This document shows positions 36,730 to 45,713 of a stretch of DNA of 64,000 bases, in pieces. The DNA comes from Lysobacter sp. TY2-98 (GTDB lineage: Bacteria > Pseudomonadota > Gammaproteobacteria > Xanthomonadales > Xanthomonadaceae), in NCBI RefSeq assembly GCF_003367355.1, contig NZ_CP031413.1:1530921-1594920 (forward strand). The letters run 5' to 3'. A program made the translations under genes and the position numbers. The notes beneath the pieces are model-generated. The model ran no database searches and was not told the origin of the DNA. It saw nothing but the letters and a program-made list of their open reading frames with translations. Every line of letters begins with the position of its first letter. The first letter of the stretch is position 1.

Positions 36730-38142
36730 TCAGCGCTGGCGCGCGAGCCGCCCCACCTGCCGGATCGCCGCCAGCGCGCGCGTGCTCAGCGGGTGACCGA
36801 AGTTCACGCGCAGGAAGTTCCGGAAATCACCGGACGCCGAGAACATCGGACCGGGCGCAAGGCTGATGCCGGCCGTCGTCGCATGTTGGCGCAGCTGCAG
36901 TGCGTCGACATCCGCGGGTAGCTCGACCCAGAGGAAATATCCGCCATAGGGGCGGCTGACGCGTGTCCCCGCCGGAAAACTTTCGGCAATCGCCGCGATG
37001 TACTCGTCGCGTTGCGCTTCGAGCGTCGTGCGCAGCTGACGCAGGTAACGCGCGTAGCTGCCGCGTTCGAGATAACGGGCGAGTCCCAACTGCACCGGAA
37101 TCGACGTCGCCAGCGACGCGGTGAGCTTGTTCTGCGCGACGGGCGCTACGAAGCGTCCGGGCGCCACCCAGCCGACGCGATAGCCCGGTGCCAACGTCTT
37201 GGAGAATGAGCTGCAGTGCAGCACCCAGCCCTCGGTGTCGAACGACTTGGTGAGCGCGGGGCGTCGGCTGCCGAAATAGAGTTCGTTGTAGACGTCGTCC
37301 TCGATCAGTGGCACCTGGTGACGCGTGATCAGCTCGACCAGCGCGCGCTTCTTGTCGTCGGGCATCGCGCTGCCGAGCGGGTTCTGGAAGTTCGTCATCA
37401 CCCAGCACGCCTTGGGCCGGTGCCGGACGAGTGCGGTTTCGAGCGCTGCGAGGTCGATGCCTTCGCGTGGATCGGTCGCGACTTCGATCGCATGCAGGCC
37501 CAGCCGCTCCAGCGCCTGCAGGCAGACGTAGAAGCAGGGCGACTCCACCACGACGGCATCGCCCGGCCTGCACACCGCGGACAGGCAGAGGTTCAGCGCT
37601 TCCATCGCGCCGTTGGTGACGATGATGTCGTCCGGGCTCACCTGCACGCCGTCGAGCAGGTAGCGCAGCGCGATCTGCCGTCGCAGCTGCAGGCTGCCGG
37701 GCGTGAGTTCGTCGACGGTGCTCCACGGGTCCATGTGCGTTGCCGAATTTGCGAGCACGCGGCCCAGCTTTTCGAGCGGGAAAAGCAGCGGGCTCGGGAA
37801 CGCCGACCCCAGCGGCACGACATCGCGCGACATCGCCGAACGCAGGATCTCGAACACCATCGCGCTGATCTCGACGGGCCGCGCCTGGCTGTCGGGCGTC
37901 GACGCCGCCTCCGGTTCGAGCGGGAGTTGCCGTCCCTTCGCGGCGACGTAGTAGCCCGAGCGCGGCCGTGACTGGATCAGCCCCTGCGCTTCGAGCAGGT
38001 AATAGGCCTCGAACACCGTGGCCGGGCTCACCTGCCGGGTCGCGCTGGCCTGCCGCACGGACGGCAACCGGTCCCCCGGCTTCAGCAGGCCGTTCTGGAT
38101 GGACGCGGCGATGTCGGCGGCGAGGGCTTCGTAGCGCTTCAT
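36730..38142 (-). CDS. MocR-type regulator: GntR helix-turn-helix fused to aminotransferase domain
   Basis: A 470-aa MocR/PdxR-family protein. Residues 1-75 are a GntR winged helix (MKRYEALAADIAASIQNGLL, KPGDRLPSVRQ, SPATVFEAYYLLEAQGLI). Residues about 110-470 are a fold-type I aminotransferase, with the PLP Lys in SSFSKTLAPGYRVGW. Such regulators use PLP chemistry as a sensor. It is divergent from the small membrane genes at 38276, with direct repeats between them that are likely its operator. The start is placed at the family's usual opening. Confidence 0.93.
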   Translation of the reverse strand: MKRYEALAADIAASIQNGLLKPGDRLPSVRQASATRQVSPATVFEAYYLLEAQGLIQSRPRSGYYVAAKGRQLPLEPEAASTPDSQARPVEISAMVFEILRSAMSRDVVPLGSAFPSPLLFPLEKLGRVLANSATHMDPWSTVDELTPGSLQLRRQIALRYLLDGVQVSPDDIIVTNGAMEALNLCLSAVCRPGDAVVVESPCFYVCLQALERLGLHAIEVATDPREGIDLAALETALVRHRPKACWVMTNFQNPLGSAMPDDKKRALVELITRHQVPLIEDDVYNELYFGSRRPALTKSFDTEGWVLHCSSFSKTLAPGYRVGWVAPGRFVAPVAQNKLTASLATSIPVQLGLARYLERGSYARYLRQLRTTLEAQRDEYIAAIAESFPAGTRVSRPYGGYFLWVELPADVDALQLRQHATTAGISLAPGPMFSASGDFRNFLRVNFGHPLSTRALAAIRQVGRLARQR

Positions 38143-38181
38143 GACGGGCCCGATGAGGTGCGCAGGCGGGACCGGAGCGAT

Positions 38182-38230
38182 CTGATCCGGTTTTTTCAAC
38201 CGAATCTGCTTCTGAAAAAACTGATCCGGT
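38182..38230. promoter_or_regulatory. Candidate MocR operator: direct repeat CTGATCCGGT plus dyad
   Basis: CTGATCCGGT occurs at 38182-38191 and again at 38221-38230, 39 bp apart. Inside lies an inverted pair, TTTTTTCA (38191-38198) and TGAAAAAA (38213-38220). It sits 40 bases before the MocR start and 46 before the small membrane gene. MocR proteins such as GabR and PdxR are known to bind paired direct repeats in such spacers, so this is probably the operator; the assignment is inferred. Confidence 0.6.
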
Positions 38231-38275
38231 CGGCCTAGGCTAGCACCCGTCGAAAACGCTTTGCCGAGCGCCACC

Positions 38276-38641
38276 ATGAATGCCGACGTCCAACTCAATC
38301 TCGCCCTGATCCTGTTCCTGCCCTGGTACGCGATCCTCGTGGGCCTGTACTGGTTCTTCCCGCGGCAGCCGCGCTCGCTCGTGCGCTGGACGTTCGACGT
38401 GGTCGCACTGGTCGTCACCACACTGCTGTCGATCATGGCGATGCAGTGGGGCTACCTCAACGCCGATCCGCACGCCGGCGCGATCTGGAAGCAGGTGCTG
38501 GCGACGTCCGTCTGCTACGGCGTCTTCCTGGCGTCCATGACATCCGCATTCTTCCTGCGTCGCTCGCTCATCGTGCGACCGCATGCACGGCGCGCGTCCG
38601 AGACGACGCCCGTGACGCACTTTCCCGAGGTGGCTTCATGA
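38276..38641 (+). CDS. Small membrane protein
   Basis: A 121-aa protein with three membrane segments (ALILFLPWYAILVGLYWFF, FDVVALVVTTLLSIMAM, SVCYGVFLASMTSAFFL) and a hydrophilic tail. No family recognised. It overlaps the DUF2909 gene by four bases (ATGA), so both are co-translated. It may be controlled by the divergent MocR regulator. Confidence 0.75.
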   Translation: MNADVQLNLALILFLPWYAILVGLYWFFPRQPRSLVRWTFDVVALVVTTLLSIMAMQWGYLNADPHAGAIWKQVLATSVCYGVFLASMTSAFFLRRSLIVRPHARRASETTPVTHFPEVAS

Positions 38642-38844
38642 AGACCCTGTTCGTCCTCGGCTTCCTCGCGCTCATCACCTACAACCTGGGCGCCGGCCTC
38701 TACTACATGCTCGCGGACAAAGGCACGAGCAAGCGCACCGTCGATGCACTGACCAAGCGCATCGTGCTTTCGGTAGTACTGATCCTCCTGATCTGCGCCG
38801 GCATCGGTACGGGTTACATCCAGCCGCACGGCGTCGGCGCGTAA
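38638..38844 (+). CDS. DUF2909 family twin-transmembrane protein
   Basis: A 68-aa protein with two membrane segments (LFVLGFLALITYNLGAGLYYM and IVLSVVLILLICAGIGTGYI) and a basic loop, which matches DUF2909. These proteins are often encoded near cytochrome oxidase assembly genes, but none is here. Confidence 0.82.
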   Translation: MKTLFVLGFLALITYNLGAGLYYMLADKGTSKRTVDALTKRIVLSVVLILLICAGIGTGYIQPHGVGA

Positions 38845-38853
38845 GCCGCGCGC

Positions 38854-39630
38854 TCAATCGAGCAGCGGCCAGTCGCGCGGATCGAGGATGGCCCGATAAC
38901 CGTGCCAGGCCGCGTAGGCGAGCCACGGCATCACCAGCGCGAGGCCGACGAACGCGGTCGCAAAGCCGAGCGCCGTCAATGCAACGATCAGCGCCGCCCA
39001 CGTCGCGCAGGCCGGCTTGTTGCGCAGCACGGCGTTCACGCTCGACACCAGGGCGGTGATCATGTCGACGTCGCGATCGGCCACCATCGGCAGTGAGAAC
39101 GCGCTCGCGGCGAACGTGATCGCTGCGAACACCGAGCCGATGACCGAGTCGATCGCGATGAATTCGAGCAGCGAATGCAGGCTGCCGTCCTCGACCGTCA
39201 CGAACGCGTTGATCATCATGCCGGCCCGTGACCACAGCAGCAGCACGACCATCTGCACGATCGCGAATACCGCCGCCTGTCCGACGATGCGCCGCGCCCG
39301 TGCGATGCAGGCGGTCGTCCGCGGCATGCCACCGCGTTCGAGCGTGCGGCTGACGTCGTAGAGCGCGGCCCCGAGCAGCGGCGCGACGAACACGAAGCCC
39401 GACAGCAGCGCCGCGAGCAGGGCGAATCGTCCCAGCCACCACGCGAGCGCCGCGATGCCGGCACTGATCACGACGAGCACCAGGCCGAAGCCGAACGTCA
39501 GCGCCGGTGCACGGCGCAGGTCTCGCCATCCGGCCGCCAGCCAGTCGAACGGCGCTGTCCACGGCAGCGTTCGACAGGGCACGACGAAGGGCTTGTCGGA
39601 TGCGGCATCGCGGCGTTCCGGTTCCTGCAT
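38854..39630 (-). CDS. DUF2189 family membrane protein
   Basis: A 258-aa protein with six membrane segments. The opening RTLPWTAPFDWLAAGWRDLR and the amphipathic pattern fit DUF2189 (COG5473). The role is unknown. I prefer the ATG four bases after GGGAGG, at MQEPERRDAA; an ATG six codons upstream is possible. Confidence 0.85.
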   Translation of the reverse strand: MQEPERRDAASDKPFVVPCRTLPWTAPFDWLAAGWRDLRRAPALTFGFGLVLVVISAGIAALAWWLGRFALLAALLSGFVFVAPLLGAALYDVSRTLERGGMPRTTACIARARRIVGQAAVFAIVQMVVLLLWSRAGMMINAFVTVEDGSLHSLLEFIAIDSVIGSVFAAITFAASAFSLPMVADRDVDMITALVSSVNAVLRNKPACATWAALIVALTALGFATAFVGLALVMPWLAYAAWHGYRAILDPRDWPLLD

Positions 39631-39741
39631 CCGCCCTCCCGCTCTCATCGGTCCGGCTGCACGCTGCGCCGGGTGTCGGATCGCGTCAAGCGCCTCGACA
39701 AGCGAACAGACGGCCGCGCGTCCGATCTGCACGGAGCGCCG

Positions 39742-40221
39742 CTAGGCCGTCGCCGTCTCCGCCTTGCGCGCCACTGGCTTGTAGTTGCCGCCGATCGTGC
39801 GCGCCGCGATGTTGATGCGGTTCCAGCTGTTGATCGCGACGACCAGCAGGGTGAGGTCGACCAGCGCGTCTTCGTCGAAGTGCTCGCGCGCCTTTGCGTA
39901 CAGAGCGTCCGAAACGGACTCGTGCGACGGCAGCTCGGTGAGTTCCTCGGCCCAGGCGAAGGCGATGCGCTCGCGCTCGCTGTAGAGCGTGGTCTCACGC
40001 CAAGCTGGCAGCAGGTACAGGCGCTGCTCGGTCTCGCCGGCGGCGCGTGCGTCCTTGCTGTGCATGTCCAGGCAGAACGCGCAGCCGTTGATCTGGGACA
40101 CGCGCATCAGCACGAGCTCGATCAATGCAGATTCGAGGCGGCCGGCCTCGTGGATACGCTGACCGAGCGTCACCAGCGGCTGCATGGCGGGGTAATGGCG
40201 CTGGATGGAAAAACGGTTCAC
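39742..40221 (-). CDS. Carboxymuconolactone decarboxylase family protein (AhpD-like)
   Basis: A 159-aa protein with the AhpD-type redox motif CAFCLDMHSKDAR, suggesting an alkylhydroperoxidase-like thiol activity. The GTG start is preceded by AAGGAG at six bases. It lies 43 bp after a SigJ-type sigma gene. Sigma genes of that kind are commonly paired with this family, so it is probably the sigma factor's main target. Confidence 0.9.
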   Translation of the reverse strand: MNRFSIQRHYPAMQPLVTLGQRIHEAGRLESALIELVLMRVSQINGCAFCLDMHSKDARAAGETEQRLYLLPAWRETTLYSERERIAFAWAEELTELPSHESVSDALYAKAREHFDEDALVDLTLLVVAINSWNRINIAARTIGGNYKPVARKAETATA

Positions 40222-40264
40222 GACGGACTCCTTGCGGTGAGGCGACCGGAGTGGCCGCCCTTCC

Positions 40265-41161
40265 CTACAAGGACGCTGCAGACGGCGGATTCGTGACAGG
40301 CGCGAGGCGCGCGAGCTTGTGCGGATGCCGCAGCGCATGGATCGCGGTGATGCGCTCGCCGTCGGACTCGATCCACATGGCCGTCGCCAGGCCGCCGTCT
40401 TCGTGCATGAGCAGCGCCGGCTCGCCGTTGAGCGTCGTGAGCTCGTAGCGCACTTTCGCCTGCAGCAGGTGGCGCCCGAGCTGAAGATATAGCCGCGCGA
40501 GACGCTCTGCGCCGTGCAGCGGATGCAGCGTCGCTTGGGCAAGGCCGCCGCCGTCGCTGATGTGAATGGCGTCCTCGGCGAACAGCGCACGCAGCGTGTC
40601 GAACGTCGGCTGCGCCATCGCGGCGACGAAGCGTTCGAGCAGACGGCGCTGGGCGGCGGCATCGACGTTGAACCGCGGGCGCCCCTCGCGCAGGCGCGTC
40701 CTCGCGCGATGCACGCGCTGCCGGCAGGCGTCATCCGCGATGTCCAAGATGCGCGCAGCCTCGGCGTGGCTGTAGTCGAACACCTCGTGCAGCAGGAACG
40801 CCGCGCGTTCCTCCGGGCTCAGGCGTTCGAGCAGCAGCAGGAAGGAGAGCGTGAGCGTCTCGCTGCGTTCGTGCTCGGCCTCGGGCTGATCCGTCTCCGG
40901 CGCCAGCGGTTCGGGCAGCCACGGCCCGGTGTAGTGCTCGCGGTCGGACTTCGCGCGACGCAGGCGATCCAGCGCGAGGCGCGTGATCACGGTGACCAGC
41001 CACGCCTCCGGATCGTCGAGCGACTCGACGCCCTGCGCATGCAGCCGCAGCCACGCGTCGTGCAGCACGTCCTCGGCGTCAGCGGGCGTGCCGAGCATGC
41101 GATAGGCCAGGCCGAACAGGCGGGGCCGATGGTGCTGGAAAAGCTGTGTCGCGCGGTCCAT
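40265..41161 (-). CDS. ECF sigma factor with C-terminal SnoaL-like domain (SigJ/ECF41 type)
   Basis: A 298-aa sigma factor. Region 2 begins FQHHRPRLFGLAYRMLGTPA with AEDVLHDAWLRLH, and region 4 is RLSPEERAAFLLHEVFDYSH with AARILDIADDACRQRVHRAR. A C-terminal SnoaL-like domain of about 115 residues (FVAAMAQPTFDTLRALFAED onward) is typical of ECF41/SigJ sigma factors, where it regulates activity in place of an anti-sigma factor. It is followed by the AhpD-like gene, the usual partner. Confidence 0.93.
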   Translation of the reverse strand: MDRATQLFQHHRPRLFGLAYRMLGTPADAEDVLHDAWLRLHAQGVESLDDPEAWLVTVITRLALDRLRRAKSDREHYTGPWLPEPLAPETDQPEAEHERSETLTLSFLLLLERLSPEERAAFLLHEVFDYSHAEAARILDIADDACRQRVHRARTRLREGRPRFNVDAAAQRRLLERFVAAMAQPTFDTLRALFAEDAIHISDGGGLAQATLHPLHGAERLARLYLQLGRHLLQAKVRYELTTLNGEPALLMHEDGGLATAMWIESDGERITAIHALRHPHKLARLAPVTNPPSAASL

Positions 41162-41231
41162 GGCGATCTCCTCGAATCCCTCCAGGACGTTCCAGACCGC
41201 CCGAACGTGACCGCGTTCCGACCGCCTGCCC

Positions 41232-41259
41232 GTGTCGGGACGGCGCTCCGTCCCGACAC
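41232..41259. terminator. Stem-loop after the second M13 gene
   Basis: GTGTCGGGACGG and CCGTCCCGACAC form a perfect 12-bp stem with a 4-base loop, starting 21 bases past the M13 stop on the minus strand. No T run follows. It separates M13 from the sigma gene. Confidence 0.65.
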
Positions 41260-41279
41260 CGGCCGTCAAACGACAGCGA

Positions 41280-43325
41280 TCACCAGATCCGCACGCGATC
41301 CGCCGGTTCACGCCACATCGGCTGGCCCGGCTTCACGTGGAAGGCGTCGTAGAACTCGGGGATGTTCGACATCGGGCCCAGCACGCGCCACTTGGCCGGC
41401 GCATGCACGTCGGACAGGAGGCGCTGACGCAACTTCTCCTCGCGCTGCTGGCTCATCCAGCCCAGCGCATAGCCCAGGAAGTAGCGCTGCGTCGGCGTCA
41501 GTCCGCCCATGCTCTTGCCTTCCTTGTACTGCGCGGTCTTCTGGAAGGCTTCAAGGCCCAGCAGTACGCCGCCGTAGTCGGCGATGTTCTCGCCCAGGCT
41601 CGCCTTGCCGTTGATGTGCAGGCCGGGCAGCGGTTCGTAGGCGTTGAACTGGTCGACCATCTTCTGCGCGGCGGTGGTGAAGCGCGCGGCGTCCTCGGCG
41701 GTCCACCAGCCCGACAGGTTGCCCTTGGCGTCGAACTGGCGACCTTCGTCGTCGAAACCGTGGGTGATCTCGTGCCCGATCGTGCTCGCGGCAACGTAGC
41801 CGTACGCGACGGCATCATCGACCTCGGCATCGGGCACGCCCGGCACCATGAAGATCGCAGCCGGCAGCACGATCTCGTTGTTGGACGGGTTGTAGTACGC
41901 GTTGTACGTCTGCGGGGTCATGTCCCACTCGGTGCGGTCGACCGGCTTGCCGAATTTCGACAGGTTGTCCTGGAACTGCCAGCGCTGCGCATTCATCACG
42001 TTCGCCGCATACGACTCGCGACCGACGACCAGCGCGGAGTAGTCCTTCCAGTGATCGGGATAGCCGACCTTCGGCGTGATCGATGCGAGCTTTGCCAGCG
42101 CCTTGGTCTTGGTGTCCGCGCCCATCCAGTCGAGACGCTCGATGCGCGCGCGGTACGTGTCGCGGATCGCTTCGACCATCGCGGCGTAACGCTGCTTCGA
42201 CGTCGCCGGAAAGTATTCACCGACGAAGATGCGGCCGAGCACCATGCCCATCGCATCGTTCTCTTCGTCGAGCACGCGCTTCCAGCGCGGACGCTGTTCC
42301 TGCTGGCCCGACATCGCGCGGCCGTGGAAATCGAAGTATTCGGTGTCGAACGCGGTCGACAGGTACTCCGCGTACGAATCGACCAGGTGGTAGCGCAGGT
42401 AGTCCTGCAGCACCGGCACCGGCGTTGCGCGCAGCAGCTTCTCTTCCGCAGCGAAGAACTCAGGCTGGCCGACGATCACGTACGAGGGTTTCAGGTTCCA
42501 CGCGGCCAGGCGCGCGGTCCAGTCGATCGACGGCGTGTATTTGGCCGTCAACTCCGCCGGAGACATCTTGTTGTAGTTCTTCTCGGGGTCGCGCAGATCC
42601 TCGAGCTTGCGCGAAGCCTTTGCGAGCGCCGTTTCGAACGCCATCACCTTTTCGGCAGCCGCCTTCGCATCGTTGGGCTTGCGGCCGAGCAGTTCGAAGC
42701 TGCGTGCGATGTGCGCGACGTAGGCAGTGCGCAACTTTGCGACGCCGGCTTCGGGATTGAAATAGAAGTCGCGCTCCGGCAGGCCGAGGCCGCCCTGGCT
42801 GACGCGCACCGCCATTGTCGCGCTGTCCTTGTCGTCCTGGCTGATGCCCACGCGGAACAGGCTGCTCACGCCGATCGGCTTGAACGCGAACACGGTGTCG
42901 AGCACGTCCTTCGACGAGCGGATCGCGTCGATGCGTGCGAGTTCGGTGTCCAGCGGGCGGACGCCCAGCTGGTCGGCCTTCGCCGTATCCATCGCCGTCG
43001 CCCAGAAGTCGCCGATCTTCTGCGTGTCGCTGCCGGCGTCGCCACCGGTCTTCGCCGCGGACTCGCTGATCGTGCGCAGGCGCGCATACAGTTCGTCGTC
43101 GACCTCGTTGCCAATGCCCCAGCTCGACTCGGACTTCGGGATCGGATGCGCCTTCAGCCAGCCGCCGTTCGCGTATTGGAAGAAGTCCACGCCCGGATCG
43201 ACCGACGTATCGAGGTGCGCGGCGAGGAAGTCCTGCGACGTGCCCGCGGCGACGGCGCCACCGGTGGAGAGCACGAGGCCGGCGGAAACGAGCGCAAGGC
43301 GCAGGGAGGACGCGAGGCGGCCCAT
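41280..43325 (-). CDS. M13 family zinc metallopeptidase (second copy), secreted
   Basis: A 681-aa neprilysin-like peptidase with a signal peptide to about residue 26 (STGGAVAAG). Zinc ligands: HEITH at about 518-522 and Glu579 in ENIADYGG. It ends ADRVRIW like the copy at 333. GGAG lies five bases before the ATG. The two copies share architecture but differ clearly in sequence, so this is an old duplication. Confidence 0.95.
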   Translation of the reverse strand: MGRLASSLRLALVSAGLVLSTGGAVAAGTSQDFLAAHLDTSVDPGVDFFQYANGGWLKAHPIPKSESSWGIGNEVDDELYARLRTISESAAKTGGDAGSDTQKIGDFWATAMDTAKADQLGVRPLDTELARIDAIRSSKDVLDTVFAFKPIGVSSLFRVGISQDDKDSATMAVRVSQGGLGLPERDFYFNPEAGVAKLRTAYVAHIARSFELLGRKPNDAKAAAEKVMAFETALAKASRKLEDLRDPEKNYNKMSPAELTAKYTPSIDWTARLAAWNLKPSYVIVGQPEFFAAEEKLLRATPVPVLQDYLRYHLVDSYAEYLSTAFDTEYFDFHGRAMSGQQEQRPRWKRVLDEENDAMGMVLGRIFVGEYFPATSKQRYAAMVEAIRDTYRARIERLDWMGADTKTKALAKLASITPKVGYPDHWKDYSALVVGRESYAANVMNAQRWQFQDNLSKFGKPVDRTEWDMTPQTYNAYYNPSNNEIVLPAAIFMVPGVPDAEVDDAVAYGYVAASTIGHEITHGFDDEGRQFDAKGNLSGWWTAEDAARFTTAAQKMVDQFNAYEPLPGLHINGKASLGENIADYGGVLLGLEAFQKTAQYKEGKSMGGLTPTQRYFLGYALGWMSQQREEKLRQRLLSDVHAPAKWRVLGPMSNIPEFYDAFHVKPGQPMWREPADRVRIW

Positions 43326-43568
43326 GGACACTCCGGGGGGGAAAGAGGAAAGCGGAAACTTTGGCGGCGGGCGCGGCGGACGCCAAGCCCCCAAAGGTCA
43401 CGATCGCGAGGCCTCGATGGCTGGCGGGTTCCCGACGAAATGCGGGCCGGGAAGATGGCGAGGAGGGGTGTGTGAACGTTCGCACCATTGCCGGCGACGG
43501 CTGAACACGGCATGCACCGGGGTGTCGCGGCTCGAGAGTTCGCGCGCGGATGCCGCCACAATGCCCGC

Positions 43569-44063
43569 ATGGTCGACGCTGACTTTACTGCGCGCCGCGA
43601 ACGCATCGTCCGCGACGTCCTCGCCTATCAACCTCTTCCCACCGCGCTCGTGCGCCGCCGTCGCTGGATTCGATGCGGCGCGCAGGTGCTGGCGCTGGGC
43701 GGTGTGTGCGGTGCCCTCGTGGCGGTGTGCCTTGCGCATCCGGACCACGTGGCCGACGTGACCATCGGCGTCCTCATCGCGATCTTCATGCTCGGCACGG
43801 CCGCGTTGGCCGGCGCCACGCGGACGCGACTGGAGCGCGACCTCGCGCGGATTCCACCGATCCAGTTCGACGAAGTGATGCGCCTGTGTCGCGCGCACGC
43901 GCCCATCGGCGCCGCCGTTCGCGGATGGCGCGAAGCACTGGGCGAACTGCGCAACATCGAGGGCCGCATGCTGTGCGCGGCGAGCGATGAGCTGACGTTG
44001 CTCGGGGTCGAGCGCGAGCTAGCGGGTGGCAGCAGCGACGTGCACGCCTATCGCACGCGCTGA
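43569..44063 (+). CDS. Membrane protein of unknown function
   Basis: A 164-aa protein with two membrane segments (QVLALGGVCGALVAVCLA and VTIGVLIAIFMLGTAALAG), a cytoplasmic N-terminus of about 34 residues and a C-terminal soluble part of about 70 residues with a mainly helical pattern. An in-frame ATG 27 codons earlier gives an Arg/His-rich extension that I consider unlikely. No family recognised. Confidence 0.72.
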   Translation: MVDADFTARRERIVRDVLAYQPLPTALVRRRRWIRCGAQVLALGGVCGALVAVCLAHPDHVADVTIGVLIAIFMLGTAALAGATRTRLERDLARIPPIQFDEVMRLCRAHAPIGAAVRGWREALGELRNIEGRMLCAASDELTLLGVERELAGGSSDVHAYRTR

Positions 44064-44089
44064 ACCGCGCAGCGACGCCGCGACCGCAC

Positions 44090-44449
44090 TCAGCGACCGA
44101 TCGTCTCCAGGATCGCCACCGCCATGCGCTTCTTCGCTGGCGGCATGCGGCGCAGATGGCCTAGCGCCTGCGCCTCGAACTCGTCGCCGGCGTAGTCGTC
44201 GACCAATAACGCCGGCGTCGCGTCGAGCGCGTCGAGTTCGCTGGGTCCGCGGCCGGTCGCGAGCCATTCGAAACCGGTGCCGGTTTCGATCGCGATGCGG
44301 ATCAGGTGTTCGACGCTGGGATGCGTGCCCTGCGGATGCTCCCACTGGGTGACCGCGCTGCGCTTGATGCCGATGCGCGCGGCCAACGTGCTCTGGGAGA
44401 GGCCGGCAGCCGTGCGGGCACGGCGGATGCGCTGGGGCAACGAGGTCAT
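44090..44449 (-). CDS. XRE family transcriptional regulator
   Basis: A 119-aa protein with an N-terminal Cro/C1-type helix-turn-helix (RIRRARTAAGLSQSTLAARI with AVTQWE). The C-terminal 45 residues are unlike known sensor domains. It is divergent from the SARP-like gene across a 298-bp spacer, so it may control that regulator and thus the cluster downstream; that is inference. Confidence 0.88.
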   Translation of the reverse strand: MTSLPQRIRRARTAAGLSQSTLAARIGIKRSAVTQWEHPQGTHPSVEHLIRIAIETGTGFEWLATGRGPSELDALDATPALLVDDYAGDEFEAQALGHLRRMPPAKKRMAVAILETIGR

Positions 44450-44747
44450 GGCGGGGCTCGCGGGACGACTCGTGGGAACGACGGCGGGACGTGCACCGCC
44501 GTCGCGAAGGCGTCGGGCGCGTGCAACTGTCCTGCCAGCGATTCTGTCGCGACGCGGTCCAGCCCCGCTGTCCACTCGTCGGTGCACGCGGTCATGGTCG
44601 CGACCGGTCGCCCTCGTCAGGACGACTTGCCCGCACGGCCGGTTGCTTCGCTGCGGGCGGAGTGCGTTGATCGCGTCCTACGACAGCGGCGCACCCGGGG
44701 GCGCCGACCGCCCCGGCAGGATGCCGGTGATGGCAGAGGGCACGCCG

Positions 44748-45713
44748 ATGCTGCGTATTTCCCTGTTCGGGTCCATGGCGCTGGCCACGGGACCGGAGAG
44801 CGCACCCGAAGTGGCGGTGGCCGGCCGGAGCGCCAGCCTGCTCGCCTACCTTGCGCTGGGCCACGGCCGAAGCTTCAGTCGGTCGGAACTGCTCGCCAGC
44901 CTCTGGCCTGATCCCGGCGCCAGCGCGACCGCCGGCTCGTTCAACACCGCGCTGTGGCGGCTGCGCCGCCTGCTGGAGGCACCCCCGCTGGCGCAGCCCG
45001 GGCTCATCACCACCGACCGCCGCGGCGGCATCGCGCTGTGTCCGCAGGCGGACGTGTGGCTGGACGTCGCCGAGTTCGACGACCTGGTGGAACCGCGCCT
45101 CGCGCGGCCCGTCGAGCGATTGACCGACGAGGACGTCGACGCGCTCGAACGCGGCGTGCGGCTGTACAAGGCCGACCTGCTGATCGAACTCTCCGACGAC
45201 TGGGCGCTGCGTGCGCGCGAGCGCTATCGGCGCAACTTCCTCAACGCGCTGTACCGGCTGATGCAGATCGCGACGATCCGTCGCCAGTATCTGGACGGCA
45301 TCGGCCATGCGCAGCGCATCCTCGACCACGACCCGCTACGCGAAGACGTGCATCGCGACCTCATGCAACTGTTCGTCGCCAGCGGGCAGCGCGCGCTCGC
45401 GCTGCGCCAGTTCGAGCATTGTCGCGAACTGCTGCGCCGCGAACTCGCGATCCAGCCCATGCGCGAAACGCAGGCGTTGTATCGGCGCATTGCCGACAGC
45501 GCGGTCGGCCTGCACGCGGGCGGGGATGCGCCGGCCTCCGGCGAGCGTCGGCGCGCGACCGACATCGCGCTGCCGCCAATGACGAAGCCTTTCGCGATCG
45601 ATCCGACATCGCGCGACGCCGGCATGGAGCCGCTCGACCTGCTCCACGGCGCGCGCGCGCACCTGGCCGCCGCGGACGCCCAGCTGCAGTTGAGCCTGCG
45701 GCTGCTGAACTGA
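44748..45713 (+). CDS. SARP-like transcriptional activator: winged helix plus BTAD domain
   Basis: A 321-aa regulator. Residues 1-95 form an OmpR/SARP-type winged helix (MLRISLFGSMAL, RSASLLAYLALGHGRSFSRS, ELLASLWPDP, SFNTALWRLRRLLE). Residues about 100-250 form the bacterial transcriptional activation domain (LDVAEFDDL, ALERGVRLYKADLLIELSDD, RQYLDGIGHAQRILDHDPLR, LRQFEHCRELLRREL). SARPs are common in actinobacteria and rarer here. The ATG used is seven bases after AGAGGG and matches the family start; ATGs at 44721 and 44730 are possible. Four 11-bp-spaced repeats lie downstream, before the cluster. Confidence 0.88.
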   Translation: MLRISLFGSMALATGPESAPEVAVAGRSASLLAYLALGHGRSFSRSELLASLWPDPGASATAGSFNTALWRLRRLLEAPPLAQPGLITTDRRGGIALCPQADVWLDVAEFDDLVEPRLARPVERLTDEDVDALERGVRLYKADLLIELSDDWALRARERYRRNFLNALYRLMQIATIRRQYLDGIGHAQRILDHDPLREDVHRDLMQLFVASGQRALALRQFEHCRELLRRELAIQPMRETQALYRRIADSAVGLHAGGDAPASGERRRATDIALPPMTKPFAIDPTSRDAGMEPLDLLHGARAHLAAADAQLQLSLRLLN

